The notes under the pieces: model-generated | Told to the model about the DNA's origin: nothing | Seen by the model: the letters and a program-made list of their open reading frames with translations, nothing else | The model's database searches: none | Translations under genes and position numbers: made by a program | In this document: positions 26,138 through 34,941 of the stretch, in pieces | How the letters are laid out: each line of letters begins with the position of its first letter | Numbering within the stretch: the stretch's first letter is position 1 | NCBI GenBank assembly: GCA_964472505.1 | Contig: CAYYQW010000004.1 | Location: 33,023-97,022, forward strand | Origin: JAYEIA01 sp964472505 | GTDB taxonomy: Bacteria; Bacteroidota; Bacteroidia; Bacteroidales; JAADGE01 | Reading direction: 5' to 3' | Length of the DNA: 64,000 nucleotides

Positions 26138-27352
26138 ATGGATTTAACTTCGGTAAAACAACGATTCGGAATAATAGGGAATTCCGTCGGGCTCAACAGA
26201 GCCTTGGAAATAGCCATACAGGTAGCGCCTTCTGATTTGTCGGTGCTGATAACCGGCGAAAGCGGAACCGGTAAGGAAACCATTCCGCAAATTATCCATC
26301 ATCTGAGTCCCAGGAAACATAATTCATACATAGCCGTTAATTGCGGAGCGATTCCCGAAGGAACCATAGATTCCGAGTTATTTGGGCATATTAAAGGGGC
26401 TTTTACCGGTGCCGCATCATCACGAAAAGGATATTTTGAAACCGCCGATCAGGGCACAATTTTCTTAGATGAAATAGGAGACCTGCCCGTACAAACACAA
26501 GCGCGTTTGCTTCGTGTTTTGGAAGCCGGAGAATTTATTCCCGTGGGATCGTCTGAAGTAAAAAAAACCAATGTACGCGTTATTGCCGCCACCAATATTG
26601 ATATTGACAAAGCCATTCGCGAAAATCGTTTTCGCGAAGACTTGCTTTACAGGCTCAATACTGTTCCCATAAAAATGCAACCGTTGCGCGAACGTGGTAA
26701 AGATATCATTTTATTATTTACAAAATTTGCCTTGGACGCCGCAGAGCGCTATGGAATACCCGATATTGAACTTAGTGACGAGGCCAAGAAACTTCTGCTG
26801 AATTATCGTTGGCCGGGAAACATCCGGCAGCTCAAGAACATAGCCGAACAAATTGCCGTAATTGAAGAAGACCGAGGAATTACTGCCGAACAGTTAAAAC
26901 AATACTTGCCCGATGTTGAACGTTCCAATTTACCCGCCATATTTGATAAAGGCGTGGAGCGTGAAGAATTTTCCAATGAACGGGAGATTCTTTATAAAAT
27001 TTTATTTGATATGCGCAATGAAATTAATGAGCTTAAACAGATTGTGCGTAACATTTCCAAGAATGAAAAAGATATTCAAATTGAAAAACCGGTGCCTTTT
27101 TCCGGTGATACTGACAGTTTTCGTGAACAAGCCGAATATTTGTCTTCGGAAAAGGAGAGATTCGATTATCGTAACGAAAGTATAGAAGATACGGAAGAAA
27201 TTGTAGATGAGAGTTTGTCGCTGAAAGACAAGGAATTAGAGATGATTAAGAAGGCGCTTAAAAAATATGGCGGAAAAAGAAAAGATGCTGCCGACGAATT
27301 GGGAATTTCGGAACGAACTTTGTATAGAAAAATAAAAGAACACGGAATTTAA
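26138..27352 (+). CDS. Sigma-54-dependent transcriptional activator without receiver domain
   Basis: 404 residues. The AAA+ sigma-54 interaction domain starts almost at the N-terminus (about 8-240): Walker A GESGTGKE, the sigma-54 contact loop GAFTGA, Walker B TIFLDEIGD, sensor region RWPGNIRQLKN. A variable linker (about 260-350) follows, then a Fis-type helix-turn-helix at the very C-terminus (AADELGISERTLYRKIKEHG). No receiver, PAS or GAF domain is present, so activity is probably controlled by level or by a partner. It lies 36 bp upstream of lptE; the same order (activator-lptE-TPR-secG) recurs in Bacteroidota. Confidence 0.92.
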   Translation: MDLTSVKQRFGIIGNSVGLNRALEIAIQVAPSDLSVLITGESGTGKETIPQIIHHLSPRKHNSYIAVNCGAIPEGTIDSELFGHIKGAFTGAASSRKGYFETADQGTIFLDEIGDLPVQTQARLLRVLEAGEFIPVGSSEVKKTNVRVIAATNIDIDKAIRENRFREDLLYRLNTVPIKMQPLRERGKDIILLFTKFALDAAERYGIPDIELSDEAKKLLLNYRWPGNIRQLKNIAEQIAVIEEDRGITAEQLKQYLPDVERSNLPAIFDKGVEREEFSNEREILYKILFDMRNEINELKQIVRNISKNEKDIQIEKPVPFSGDTDSFREQAEYLSSEKERFDYRNESIEDTEEIVDESLSLKDKELEMIKKALKKYGGKRKDAADELGISERTLYRKIKEHGI

Positions 27353-27388
27353 ATATTCATTTTAATTTGTTGATAAATAGAATAATAA

Positions 27389-27898
27389 ATGCATTTTAGT
27401 TTGAAAAAATATTTTGTTTTTTTCATAGTATTTGTAACTTTACAAGCTTGTGGAGTGTATAAGTTTACCGGGGCATCATTGCATCCGGATGATCAAACAT
27501 TTACCGTTAAGTATTTTGATAATAAAGCAGCTTTGGTAAATCCGGGTTTAAGCCAAAATTTTACGGAAGCGCTTAAAGACAGGATGTTGAGCCAAACAAA
27601 TTTGAGCCTAACAGATTATGACGGTGATTTGATTTTTGAAGGAGAAATTGTACAATACGAAACCAAACCCGTAGCTATCACACAAGATGAGCAGGCCGAA
27701 TACAATCGGCTTACAATCGGCATACGAGTGAAATATACAAGTATTAATAACCCAAAGTTTGATTTTGACCAAACGTTTAGTAAGTATGCTGATTATGAAA
27801 GTGCAAAAATGCTTGGTGATGTAGAAGGTGTACTAAGTGAACAAATTGTTACTGAACTTATAGATGAAATTTTTAATAAAGCCGTTGTTAATTGGTAG
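27389..27898 (+). CDS. lptE: LPS assembly lipoprotein LptE
   Basis: 169 residues with a lipoprotein signal (FVFFIVFVTLQAC-GVYKFTG) and the LptE-family pattern YKFTGASLHPDDQTFTVKYF, followed by TEALKDRMLSQTNL and the beta-rich second half. LptE plugs the LptD barrel in the outer membrane and delivers lipopolysaccharide to the surface. It lies between the sigma-54 activator and the TPR protein gene, in one transcription unit by spacing. Confidence 0.9.
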   Translation: MHFSLKKYFVFFIVFVTLQACGVYKFTGASLHPDDQTFTVKYFDNKAALVNPGLSQNFTEALKDRMLSQTNLSLTDYDGDLIFEGEIVQYETKPVAITQDEQAEYNRLTIGIRVKYTSINNPKFDFDQTFSKYADYESAKMLGDVEGVLSEQIVTELIDEIFNKAVVNW

Positions 27899-27912
27899 AA
27901 AATTATAAAATT

Positions 27913-29406
27913 ATGACAGCAGAAAAATTTACCGCTTTTTTAGAGGATCCAAAACAAGTTAATAAGGATAATTACAGCGATATAAAGAAACTTACCGAAC
28001 AATTTCCTTATTTTCAAACGGCTCATGTATTGTTATTGCTTTACGCCAATGAAAACGATAAGAAAAATTTCGACAAACATGCTGAGAAATCTGCTGTTTT
28101 TATTACTGACAGAACGCGTTTGTTTGAACTGACCAAACAGTCAAAAGTCCAAAATAATTCGAACAAACAGCCTACGGAAAGAAAACGTGTTGTAAGCTCG
28201 AAAACCGTAAATATTCCTTCAAAATCGGAAAAACAAAAATTAGATGAACAGCTCAAGCAAATAGAGCAAGTCGCTAAGAAAGAAACAAAACCGGAAGATA
28301 CCCTTAAAGATAAACCGAAACGAGAAGTAAATAAAGACGGCGAGAATGTCAAAGCAAAAGAAATCTATAAAAAAGCCGAAAACAAAGTAGAACAACAAGA
28401 CGATAGTTCCGGAGAATCATTGTCCGACACCGGCTCAAAAACTCATAACGCACTTTTAGATGATCTTTTTAAAGAAAAAGTTCGTAAGCGTGAGGAAGAA
28501 AAACAACAAGAAGAAGCCGACTCTTCAAAGAAAAAAACAGATGAAGTTTCTTCGGAAGAACTTACCAATGACATTTATAATAAAATAGCCGGCTTAAAGC
28601 GTGATAAACTAAAAGTAAAAAATATCAGCTCTCAAAGTGAGCAAAAAACAGATAATAAAGACGACAAAAATACCAAGACAGAAACGGATAATAAAAAAAA
28701 CTCAGATACCAAACCCAATGAGTTAAAGCCCAAAGAACTTGAGAGCAAGAAAACAGATTCGCAAAGCAAATTGGTTGAAGAAAAACAAACATCCGAAAAA
28801 GACGAAAACGAACTAAGCAAAAAATCAGAGAGCGAAACCTCCGAAAAAAAGCAGTCAGCAGCAGAGAAACTTACGGATAAAATTCAGGAAGTAAAAAGCG
28901 GCATTACTAATGAACCGGGAAAACTGTCGGATACTAAAAAGACAGAAAAACAAACAGATAATAAAGAAAAGATAACTGAAGAAAAAAAATCCGACAAGTC
29001 CGGCAAAGTCTTCGAAATGAGCAATACGAAAACGGAACATGAACACACTAAAGAAAGTGAAACACCCGATAAAAAAGAAAAAACGGCAGCCGACAGCATT
29101 TTGGAGCGTATCAACCGACTGAAGGGAGAAAAAGATGAAAAAAAGGACCAGTTGATAGAGGAATTTGTGAAGAAAGAGCCCCGCATGGAAAGAACAAAAG
29201 ATAAAGAACCCGAAATAGAAGGAGATGTTGCGGAAGAAAGCACCAAAGAGAAAGAGCCTGTAGTTACCGAGTTGATGGCAAATATTTATATCAATCAGGG
29301 CTACTATGATAAGGCAATTGAAGTTTTCAATAAATTAATTTTGAAAAATCCGAAAAAAAAGGATTACTTTGCAGCCAAAATTCAAGAAACGGAAGAAATG
29401 AAATAG
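27913..29406 (+). CDS. Highly charged disordered protein with C-terminal TPR
   Basis: 497 residues from the ATG at 27913 (MTAEKFTAFLEDPKQV); an ATG at 27892 would overlap lptE by 7 bp. Residues 1-75 form a compact helical start. Residues about 80-430 are an extreme Lys/Glu/Asp/Ser low-complexity region expected to be disordered, and the last 50 residues contain a TPR-like hairpin (LMANIYINQGYYDKAIEVF). No signal peptide, so it is cytoplasmic. Homologues sit at the same place between lptE and secG in related genomes, which suggests a role near the envelope-export genes, but its function is unknown. Confidence 0.8.
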   Translation: MTAEKFTAFLEDPKQVNKDNYSDIKKLTEQFPYFQTAHVLLLLYANENDKKNFDKHAEKSAVFITDRTRLFELTKQSKVQNNSNKQPTERKRVVSSKTVNIPSKSEKQKLDEQLKQIEQVAKKETKPEDTLKDKPKREVNKDGENVKAKEIYKKAENKVEQQDDSSGESLSDTGSKTHNALLDDLFKEKVRKREEEKQQEEADSSKKKTDEVSSEELTNDIYNKIAGLKRDKLKVKNISSQSEQKTDNKDDKNTKTETDNKKNSDTKPNELKPKELESKKTDSQSKLVEEKQTSEKDENELSKKSESETSEKKQSAAEKLTDKIQEVKSGITNEPGKLSDTKKTEKQTDNKEKITEEKKSDKSGKVFEMSNTKTEHEHTKESETPDKKEKTAADSILERINRLKGEKDEKKDQLIEEFVKKEPRMERTKDKEPEIEGDVAEESTKEKEPVVTELMANIYINQGYYDKAIEVFNKLILKNPKKKDYFAAKIQETEEMK

Positions 29407-29442
29407 TTCTTTAAGAATTATAACCCAATTATTTATTAAGCT

Positions 29443-29802
29443 ATGTTTACACTATCATCCATATTGATTATTCTCGGCAGTATTATTATGATACTTATTG
29501 TATTGGCCCAAAACTCAAAAGGCGGCGGATTATCGTCAACATTTGGAGGCGGAGGCGGACAAGTAGCCGGCGTACAGCAAACCAATAAGTTTTTAGATAA
29601 AGCCACTTGGGGCATTGCAATTGCACTTTTAGTTTTCAGCATTACCGCCAGCCTGTCAATTCCAAGACCGGACTCTGAAAGAAAATCAGCTGTTACCGAA
29701 CAAATGAATCAGTTGAACCAATCACAAAACCCGGATATTGTATCACCGGATGAATTATCAAAACTCAAAGAAAATACAAGTCCTGACCAAGATTCTGAAT
29801 AA
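29443..29802 (+). CDS. secG: Preprotein translocase subunit SecG
   Basis: 119 residues with two membrane helices (about 4-22 and 53-72) joined by the Gly-rich loop LAQNSKGGGLSSTFGGGGG, typical of SecG, and a polar tail. SecG supports SecYEG-SecA export at the inner membrane. It is followed by a strong terminator (29829-29862) that closes the activator-lptE-TPR-secG unit. Confidence 0.93.
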   Translation: MFTLSSILIILGSIIMILIVLAQNSKGGGLSSTFGGGGGQVAGVQQTNKFLDKATWGIAIALLVFSITASLSIPRPDSERKSAVTEQMNQLNQSQNPDIVSPDELSKLKENTSPDQDSE

Positions 29803-29828
29803 GTTTGGACATTCGTTAAATTAATTAA

Positions 29829-29862
29829 AATGTCAGTATGTCATACATACTGACATTTTTTT
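29829..29862 (+). terminator. Terminator after secG
   Basis: A perfect 12-pair stem (AATGTCAGTATG with CATACTGACATT, 5-nt loop) ending in seven T. Confidence 0.9.
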
Positions 29863-30041
29863 ATACCCTGAGCCTTATAATTGATAAATTTGTCAGTCGG
29901 GCTAATTTTCCATATTTTTTCAAATAGCTGATTATCAGTATTGTTTGTATTTGGCCTCTGCTAAGCCGGATTTTATGGGGCTTTGGCATAAAATGTGATC
30001 TGTGCCGTAGCGATTGTTAAACTTTTAAAAACAAAAGAAAT

Positions 30042-30314
30042 ATGAAAATAAAACCATTAGGCGAGCGAGTAGTTGCTGTGCCCACCGAAGTTGAAAAACA
30101 AACGGCAAGCGGAATCATTATTCCCGAAGCAGCACAGAAAAAAAATAACACGGCCAAAGTGTTGACGGTAAGTGAAGAACTAAAAAAATCCGAAAACAAC
30201 CAACTTAAAGAAGGCGACACCATTCTTTATAAAGACTTTGCCGGTGAAAAACTTGAAAAAGACGGAAAAGAATATATCATAATCGCTGCCGAAGACATTA
30301 TGGCAATTATGTAA
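30042..30314 (+). CDS. groS: Co-chaperonin GroES
   Basis: 90 residues, the 10-kDa GroES lid. It has MKIKPLGERVVAVP at the start, the mobile loop around KQTASGIIIPEAA, and DTILYKDFAGEKLEKDGKEY. It forms a heptameric ring on GroEL. The gene lies 54 bp before groL. No CIRCE operator (TTAGCACTC-N9-GAGTGCTAA) can be found in the 240 bp upstream. Confidence 0.96.
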   Translation: MKIKPLGERVVAVPTEVEKQTASGIIIPEAAQKKNNTAKVLTVSEELKKSENNQLKEGDTILYKDFAGEKLEKDGKEYIIIAAEDIMAIM

Positions 30315-30368
30315 ACAAGCAAAAAAAACGAATAATAATTAATTATAAACTTAAAAACGAATAATACA

Positions 30369-32009
30369 ATGGCTAAAGAAATTAAATTTGACATAGATGC
30401 CAGAGATGCTTTAAAAAAAGGTATTGACAGACTGGCAGATACCGTTAAGGTAACACTCGGACCGAGAGGACGTAATGTAGTAATTGAGAAAAAATTTGGT
30501 GCTCCGCAAATTACAAAAGACGGCGTTACCGTTGCTAAAGAGATTGAATTCTCCGAGCCTTTTCAAAACGTAGGCGCACAAATGGTAAAAGAAGTGGCAT
30601 CCAAAACAGGTGATGATGCCGGCGACGGAACTACTACAGCCACCGTTCTTGCTCAATCTATCGTGAATGTAGGCCTGAAAAATGTAACTTCCGGTGCCAA
30701 CCCAATGGATCTGAAACGCGGAATTGATAAAGCCGTAAAAGCAATTGTTGCGGAACTCAACAAATTATCTGTTGAGGTAGGCGATGACAACTCCAAAATT
30801 GAACAAATTGCCAAAATTTCAGCCAATAACGATTCCGAAATCGGTAAACTTATTGCCGAAGCTATGGAAATCGTGAAAAAAGACGGTGTAATTACCGTAG
30901 AAGAAGCCAAAGGTATTGAAACTTATGTGGATATTGTAGAAGGCATGCAATTTGACAGAGGTTATGTATCGCCTTATTTCATTACCGATACCGAAAAAAT
31001 GGAAAGCGTAATGGAAAATCCTTACATCTTGCTTCATGACAAGAAAATCTCTGCCATGAAAGACTTATTGCCCGTATTGGAAGCATCACACCAAAACGGC
31101 AAACCGCTCATGATTATTGCAGAAGATATTGAAGGAGAAGCCTTAACTACATTGGTAGTGAATAAATTACGAGGCTCATTGAAAGTGGCCGCCGTAAAAG
31201 CTCCCGGCTTTGGCGACCGACGCAAAGAAATGTTAGAAGACATTGCCGTTCTCACAGGCGGAACCGTAATTACCGAAGAAAAAGGCATGTCGCTCGAAAA
31301 TGCTACTTTGGAAATGTGCGGACAAGCCGAAAAAGTAGTTATCGAAAAAGACCAAACCACCGTTGTAAGAGGTGAAGGTAAGAAAGAAATGATCGATGCA
31401 CGCGTTAAAGAAATTAAAACACACATCGAAAATGCTACTTCCGATTACGATAAAGAAAAACTACAAGAACGTTTGGCTAAACTTGCAGGAGGCGTTGCCG
31501 TTCTGTATATCGGAGCCGGTTCTGAAGTAGAAATGAAAGAGAAAAAAGACCGAGTGGAAGATGCCCTCAGCGCAACTCGTGCAGCTGTTGAGGAAGGCGT
31601 AGTTCCCGGCGGAGGCGTTGCATATATTCGTTCTTTAGGCACACTTAAAGACTTAAAAGGTGAAAATGCCGATGAGCAAATTGGAATTGAAATCATTCGG
31701 CGCGCAGTAGAAGAGCCTTTACGTCAAATCGTTAAAAATGCAGGGCAAGAGGGATCTGTGGTAGTTCAAAAAGTAAAAGAAGGTAAAGGCGATTTTGGTT
31801 ACAACGCCCGAACCGGAAAATACGAAAACCTTATCGAAACAGGTGTTATTGATCCTACCAAAGTTACGCGCATTGCTTTGGAAAATGCCGCATCCGTTGC
31901 CGGTATGTTCTTAGCTACCGAGGCCGTATTGGTGGAAGAAGAATCCGACGAACCGGATATGCCGGCCGGAGGAGCTCCCGGAATGGGCGGAATGGGCGGA
32001 ATGATGTAA
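30369..32009 (+). CDS. groL: Chaperonin GroEL
   Basis: 546 residues, canonical GroEL: VTLGPRGRNVV, DGTTTATVLAQ (ATP site), ASGANPMDLKRGIDKA-type apical and hinge blocks, and a C-terminal GMGGMGGMM tail. ATP-driven folding chamber with GroES. It is followed by a hairpin at 32048-32080. Confidence 0.98.
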   Translation: MAKEIKFDIDARDALKKGIDRLADTVKVTLGPRGRNVVIEKKFGAPQITKDGVTVAKEIEFSEPFQNVGAQMVKEVASKTGDDAGDGTTTATVLAQSIVNVGLKNVTSGANPMDLKRGIDKAVKAIVAELNKLSVEVGDDNSKIEQIAKISANNDSEIGKLIAEAMEIVKKDGVITVEEAKGIETYVDIVEGMQFDRGYVSPYFITDTEKMESVMENPYILLHDKKISAMKDLLPVLEASHQNGKPLMIIAEDIEGEALTTLVVNKLRGSLKVAAVKAPGFGDRRKEMLEDIAVLTGGTVITEEKGMSLENATLEMCGQAEKVVIEKDQTTVVRGEGKKEMIDARVKEIKTHIENATSDYDKEKLQERLAKLAGGVAVLYIGAGSEVEMKEKKDRVEDALSATRAAVEEGVVPGGGVAYIRSLGTLKDLKGENADEQIGIEIIRRAVEEPLRQIVKNAGQEGSVVVQKVKEGKGDFGYNARTGKYENLIETGVIDPTKVTRIALENAASVAGMFLATEAVLVEEESDEPDMPAGGAPGMGGMGGMM

Positions 32010-32047
32010 GAAGCTTTTCCTTACATTCTTAAACAACCATATAACTC

Positions 32048-32080
32048 AAAGAGGCTGTCTGTAAAGGCAGCCTCTTTCAC
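32048..32080 (+). terminator. Probable terminator after groL
   Basis: AAAGAGGCTG and CAGCCTCTTT form a perfect 10-pair stem with a 10-nt loop. The T-run is short, so confidence is moderate. Confidence 0.65.
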
Positions 32081-32233
32081 TTTATGGGCAGGCACTCATT
32101 CGTAATTCTTTGATTTTCGTTTTTTAAGCGATTATTTCGTTAATAGTTCGTTATGGTTTTCCATTAGACTGAAAATGAGAGCTTTGCCAAAGTTTATCTG
32201 TTTCACTTATAGTGTTGATTATTAGCTTCATTA

Positions 32234-32285
32234 CAGTTTGCAAACTGCAACTTTGGCAAAGTTTAACGAACCATTGTTCGTTAAA
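32234..32285. repeat. Cluster of short perfect palindromes
   Basis: In 52 bp there are CAGTTTGCAAACTG (32234-32247), an ACTTTG-G-CAAAGT palindrome (32250-32262 region), and TTTAACGAAC/GTTCGTTAAA with a CATT loop (32262-32285). A second ACTTTGCCAAAGT-like core occurs about 60 bp upstream. These look like remnants of dispersed palindromic repeats in the 628-bp gap between groL and the OmpA-like gene. Confidence 0.6.
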
Positions 32286-32364
32286 TTCAATAAATAATAA
32301 CAGCATCTAAGATTTCATGCCGGATTATTGCATTCGCCCTTAAGAATAACCAAAGCAAAGTATA

Positions 32365-32463
32365 GCCACTAATGCACGAATGTTTTTTATGAGCTGTTTG
32401 ATATTTATTTGTGCATCCGTGGCAAGTCTTTACTATTGATAAACTCCAAACTAATGCACGAAT
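32365..32463. repeat. Inverted and direct repeat around a GCCAC...TGCACGAAT motif
   Basis: GCCACTAATGCACGAAT (32365-32381) pairs imperfectly (13 of 17) with ATTTGTGCATCCGTGGC (32407-32423). The 14-mer ACTAATGCACGAAT is repeated exactly at 32450-32463. A minus-strand open frame over this region (32287-32529) is best explained as chance in a repeat. Confidence 0.6.
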
Positions 32464-32521
32464 ATTAATTGTTTTCATAATATTTATACCGTTTTTCAAA
32501 TGTGAAATTGCTTGATAATCG

Positions 32522-32543
32522 CAGCTCAAAATAATTTTTAGCC
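32522..32543. repeat. Isolated copy of the terminal repeat of the folE-mqnB element
   Basis: 22 nt that match, with one mismatch, the inner and outer part of the 26-bp inverted ends at 36853-36878 and 37286-37311 (core CTCAAAATAATWTTTAGCC). No partner end was found in this gap, so it may be a solo end or a decayed element. Confidence 0.5.
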
Positions 32544-32637
32544 TAAGAATAAAAATCCGCAGCCGGAAATTGTTTTTTTATTAGCTAATTCGTTAAATCG
32601 GTATTATATTTGTTTCCTATATAAAAAAACGTTTATT

Positions 32638-33807
32638 ATGAAACAGTCAATTCTTATATTTCTTGCCGTATTTTTCAGCTTTTCAGTTTCTTCACAGGGC
32701 TTGGTAAACATTGAAAATACCGGAACCTGCGAAGATGCTTTGGATATCTCGCGTTTTAAGCGCTTTGGACCGACCACTGCACCCGCGCCGACCGAAAAGG
32801 GCGATGCTGCCAGCTTTCAATACACCAAACATCCTACTTGGTATAAATTTACCGTACCGCACGACGGCATTCTGCTTTTTGATATAATACCCGATAAGCG
32901 CAGCGATAATTATGATTTCTTGCTTTTTAGAGCAGACAACGGCTTTTGTAAAAAATACAAATCCGGAAAAGCCGAACCCATCCGCACAAATCTAAATCCT
33001 TCGATAGATGATGATTTAGGCTTCACCGGCTTATCCATGTCGCCCGAAAGTCCGGCTTATGAAGAAGGTGTTGATGTGAAAAAAGGCGAAATGTTTTATT
33101 TGGCTCTAAATAATGTGTATGATAACGGAAAAGGACATACCGTAGCTCTGAATATTTTGGAAACTCGAAAAATTTACGGAAATGTTAGCGATAAGCAGAA
33201 TGAAAATAATCTGCAAGCTGAAGTAACTTGGGAAAACCTTAGGAAACCTGATATGCGGGCAGTAACTCAAACCGAAAAAAAAGGCGAATACAGTATGAAA
33301 ATACCTTTGAGTACGGAACCAAATGCTTTCCCGCAGTACCAATTAATTGCTTATGCCGATAAGTATTTTCCCGTAATAAATACCTATTCTACCCCCGAAG
33401 CCCGAAAACTGGATGATACCGAAATTAATTTCAGCCTTTCAAAGATTAAAAAGGGACTGAATAATGATGAACTTGGCGTAATTTATTTTTTGCCTAATGA
33501 AGATAAAATTGAGCCAAAATCCGATATTGTATTTAAGAAATTACTCTTTTTAATGAAAAAGAATCCCAAAATTGCCGTAACTCTTGAAGGACATACCAAC
33601 GGTTTATATCCCAGTACGGATGTGGATATGCAGCTCTCGGCCAAACGTGCCATAGTTGTGAAAGAAAAACTTGAAGAGAACGGCATTAGCGAAGACAGAA
33701 TACAAATAAAAGGATACGGCAGTACAAAAACCATATTCCCCATACCCGAAGATGAAGAGCAAGAAGGCTTTAACAGAAGAGTAGAAGTATTCTTCGACCG
33801 TTTTTAA
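32638..33807 (+). CDS. OmpA-family outer membrane/periplasmic protein
   Basis: 389 residues. A signal peptide (MKQSILIFLAVFFSFSVSSQ) is followed by an N-terminal beta domain (about 25-180: CEDALDISRF, TWYKFTVPHDG), a short linker domain, and a C-terminal OmpA peptidoglycan-binding domain (about 275-389). The OmpA part has GVIYFLPNEDKIEP, LEGHTNGLYPS, LSAKRAIVVKEKL and NRRVEVFF. It probably links the envelope to peptidoglycan. The -7 box TATATTTG lies at 32605-32612. It is followed 13 bp later by the DUF3108 gene, likely co-transcribed. Confidence 0.88.
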   Translation: MKQSILIFLAVFFSFSVSSQGLVNIENTGTCEDALDISRFKRFGPTTAPAPTEKGDAASFQYTKHPTWYKFTVPHDGILLFDIIPDKRSDNYDFLLFRADNGFCKKYKSGKAEPIRTNLNPSIDDDLGFTGLSMSPESPAYEEGVDVKKGEMFYLALNNVYDNGKGHTVALNILETRKIYGNVSDKQNENNLQAEVTWENLRKPDMRAVTQTEKKGEYSMKIPLSTEPNAFPQYQLIAYADKYFPVINTYSTPEARKLDDTEINFSLSKIKKGLNNDELGVIYFLPNEDKIEPKSDIVFKKLLFLMKKNPKIAVTLEGHTNGLYPSTDVDMQLSAKRAIVVKEKLEENGISEDRIQIKGYGSTKTIFPIPEDEEQEGFNRRVEVFFDRF

Positions 33808-33820
33808 TGATAACAACTAC

Positions 33821-34630
33821 ATGCGAAAATTAATAAGCTTATTTATAATCTTCTTGCCTTTGCTAAGCACTGCGCAAGAAGGTAAATTTACACCGGCCGA
33901 CAGTGCTCGTTTTGAGAACAATGCTTTTTCGCCCGGCGAAGAGATTATATACAAAGTTAAGTACGGTCTTATTCCCGGTGGGTATGCTTCACTCAGAGTA
34001 GGGTTGGAGCAAATTGGTTATAATTGGTATTATTCCGTAAAAGCCGTAGCAAGAACTTCCGGCTTGGTTGGCAAAATTGCCAATGTCAGCGATCGCTACG
34101 AAAGTTATTTTGAGATTTCCTCCGGGCTTCCCATCCGAGCCGTTCGTGATATTCGCGAAAATAATTATCGGAAATTCAATGAGATACTTTTCAGGCGCTC
34201 AAACAATACTGTTATAAGCTTGAACAGCGGCGAGCATAAAGTGCCGCAAGGAACGCTCGATATTCTGTCTGCTTTTTATTATGCACGACGCTATATTTTT
34301 TCTCATAAATTGGAGAAAAATGAAGTGATTAATTTGACTACCTTTTTTGATGAAGAGCTGTATGTAGTAAAAATCCGCTACAAAGAAACCGAGAAAGTCA
34401 GAACTAATTTTGGTCGTATTGAATGCCTGAAATTTGTTCCCGTATTGGAAAAAAACGGGCCTTTCGAAAAAGAGAAAGACTTGCAGGTTTGGTTTTCCGA
34501 CGACGGCAATTTTATTCCGGTTAAAATACGGCTTAGTATTGGCATAAGTACCGTAAAATGTGATTTACAACACTATACCGGCCTCAAAAACACTTTTGGC
34601 GCTCCCTTTCAGCGGAATAAAGAAGAATAA
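33821..34630 (+). CDS. DUF3108 domain protein, exported
   Basis: 269 residues with a signal peptide (MRKLISLFIIFLPLLSTAQ) and the DUF3108 pattern: FSPGEEIIYKVKYGLIPGGYASLRV, AVARTSGLVGKI, DILSAFYYAR, and VWFSDDGNFIPVKI at the end. The family is periplasmic and of unknown function. Co-transcribed with the OmpA-like gene by spacing. A divergent MITE-like element begins 5 bp after the stop codon. Confidence 0.85.
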   Translation: MRKLISLFIIFLPLLSTAQEGKFTPADSARFENNAFSPGEEIIYKVKYGLIPGGYASLRVGLEQIGYNWYYSVKAVARTSGLVGKIANVSDRYESYFEISSGLPIRAVRDIRENNYRKFNEILFRRSNNTVISLNSGEHKVPQGTLDILSAFYYARRYIFSHKLEKNEVINLTTFFDEELYVVKIRYKETEKVRTNFGRIECLKFVPVLEKNGPFEKEKDLQVWFSDDGNFIPVKIRLSIGISTVKCDLQHYTGLKNTFGAPFQRNKEE

Positions 34631-34634
34631 GTTT

Positions 34635-34875
34635 TTGAATTTGGCGCAAGAGTACTACAAACTGTTATATTACATCCAAGCATTTATCACCGGCTTCGAC
34701 AGGCGGTTACTGAGCAGCAGTCGAAGGACTCAGCCTACGAACGCTTCCGGAGGCTGAGCTTGTCGAAGCCGGTATATAAGAACCGAGTTCGATTCGGATT
34801 GCCGAGGCAGTCATCACTAAATCGCGGCACTTGGTACAGAAGAAGTTATAAGTATTAGTTCTCCGGCTAATTCAA
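34635..34875. mobile_element. Divergent third copy of the MITE-like family (241 bp)
   Basis: The left end TTGAATTTGGCGC (34635-34647) followed by TACTACAAA mirrors copies 1 and 2. The right end has GTATTAGT, then CCGGCTAATTCAA (34863-34875), again like the other copies. The length (241 bp) is between 227 and 246. The interior differs completely and carries a large palindrome (34689-34773). No 8-bp target duplication is visible (ATAAGTTT versus TTATCTGA), so the copy is old or its ends are rearranged. Confidence 0.55.
34689..34773. repeat. Large nested palindrome inside the third MITE-like copy
   Basis: ACCGGCTTCGACA (34689-34701) is perfectly complementary to TGTCGAAGCCGGT (34761-34773). Inside, CTCAGCCT (34729-34736) pairs with AGGCTGAG (34751-34758). 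Could form a long hairpin or cruciform. Confidence 0.8.
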
Positions 34876-34941
34876 TTATCTGAAATATATTAATATCCTG
34901 CTTTTCAACTGTTGTCAGCTACCGCCAAACGAATTGAAACA

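Noticed and set aside
29863..30041. Possible CIRCE/HrcA operator upstream of groES
   Set aside because: No TTAGCACTC-N9-GAGTGCTAA or close variant was found; regulation must use another mechanism.
32287..32529. 80-codon minus-strand open frame
   Set aside because: It lies over direct and inverted repeats and has no credible start; a chance frame.
34775..34860. tRNA-like stretch containing GTTCGATTC
   Set aside because: The surrounding bases do not form an acceptor stem or anticodon arm; it is part of the divergent MITE-like copy.
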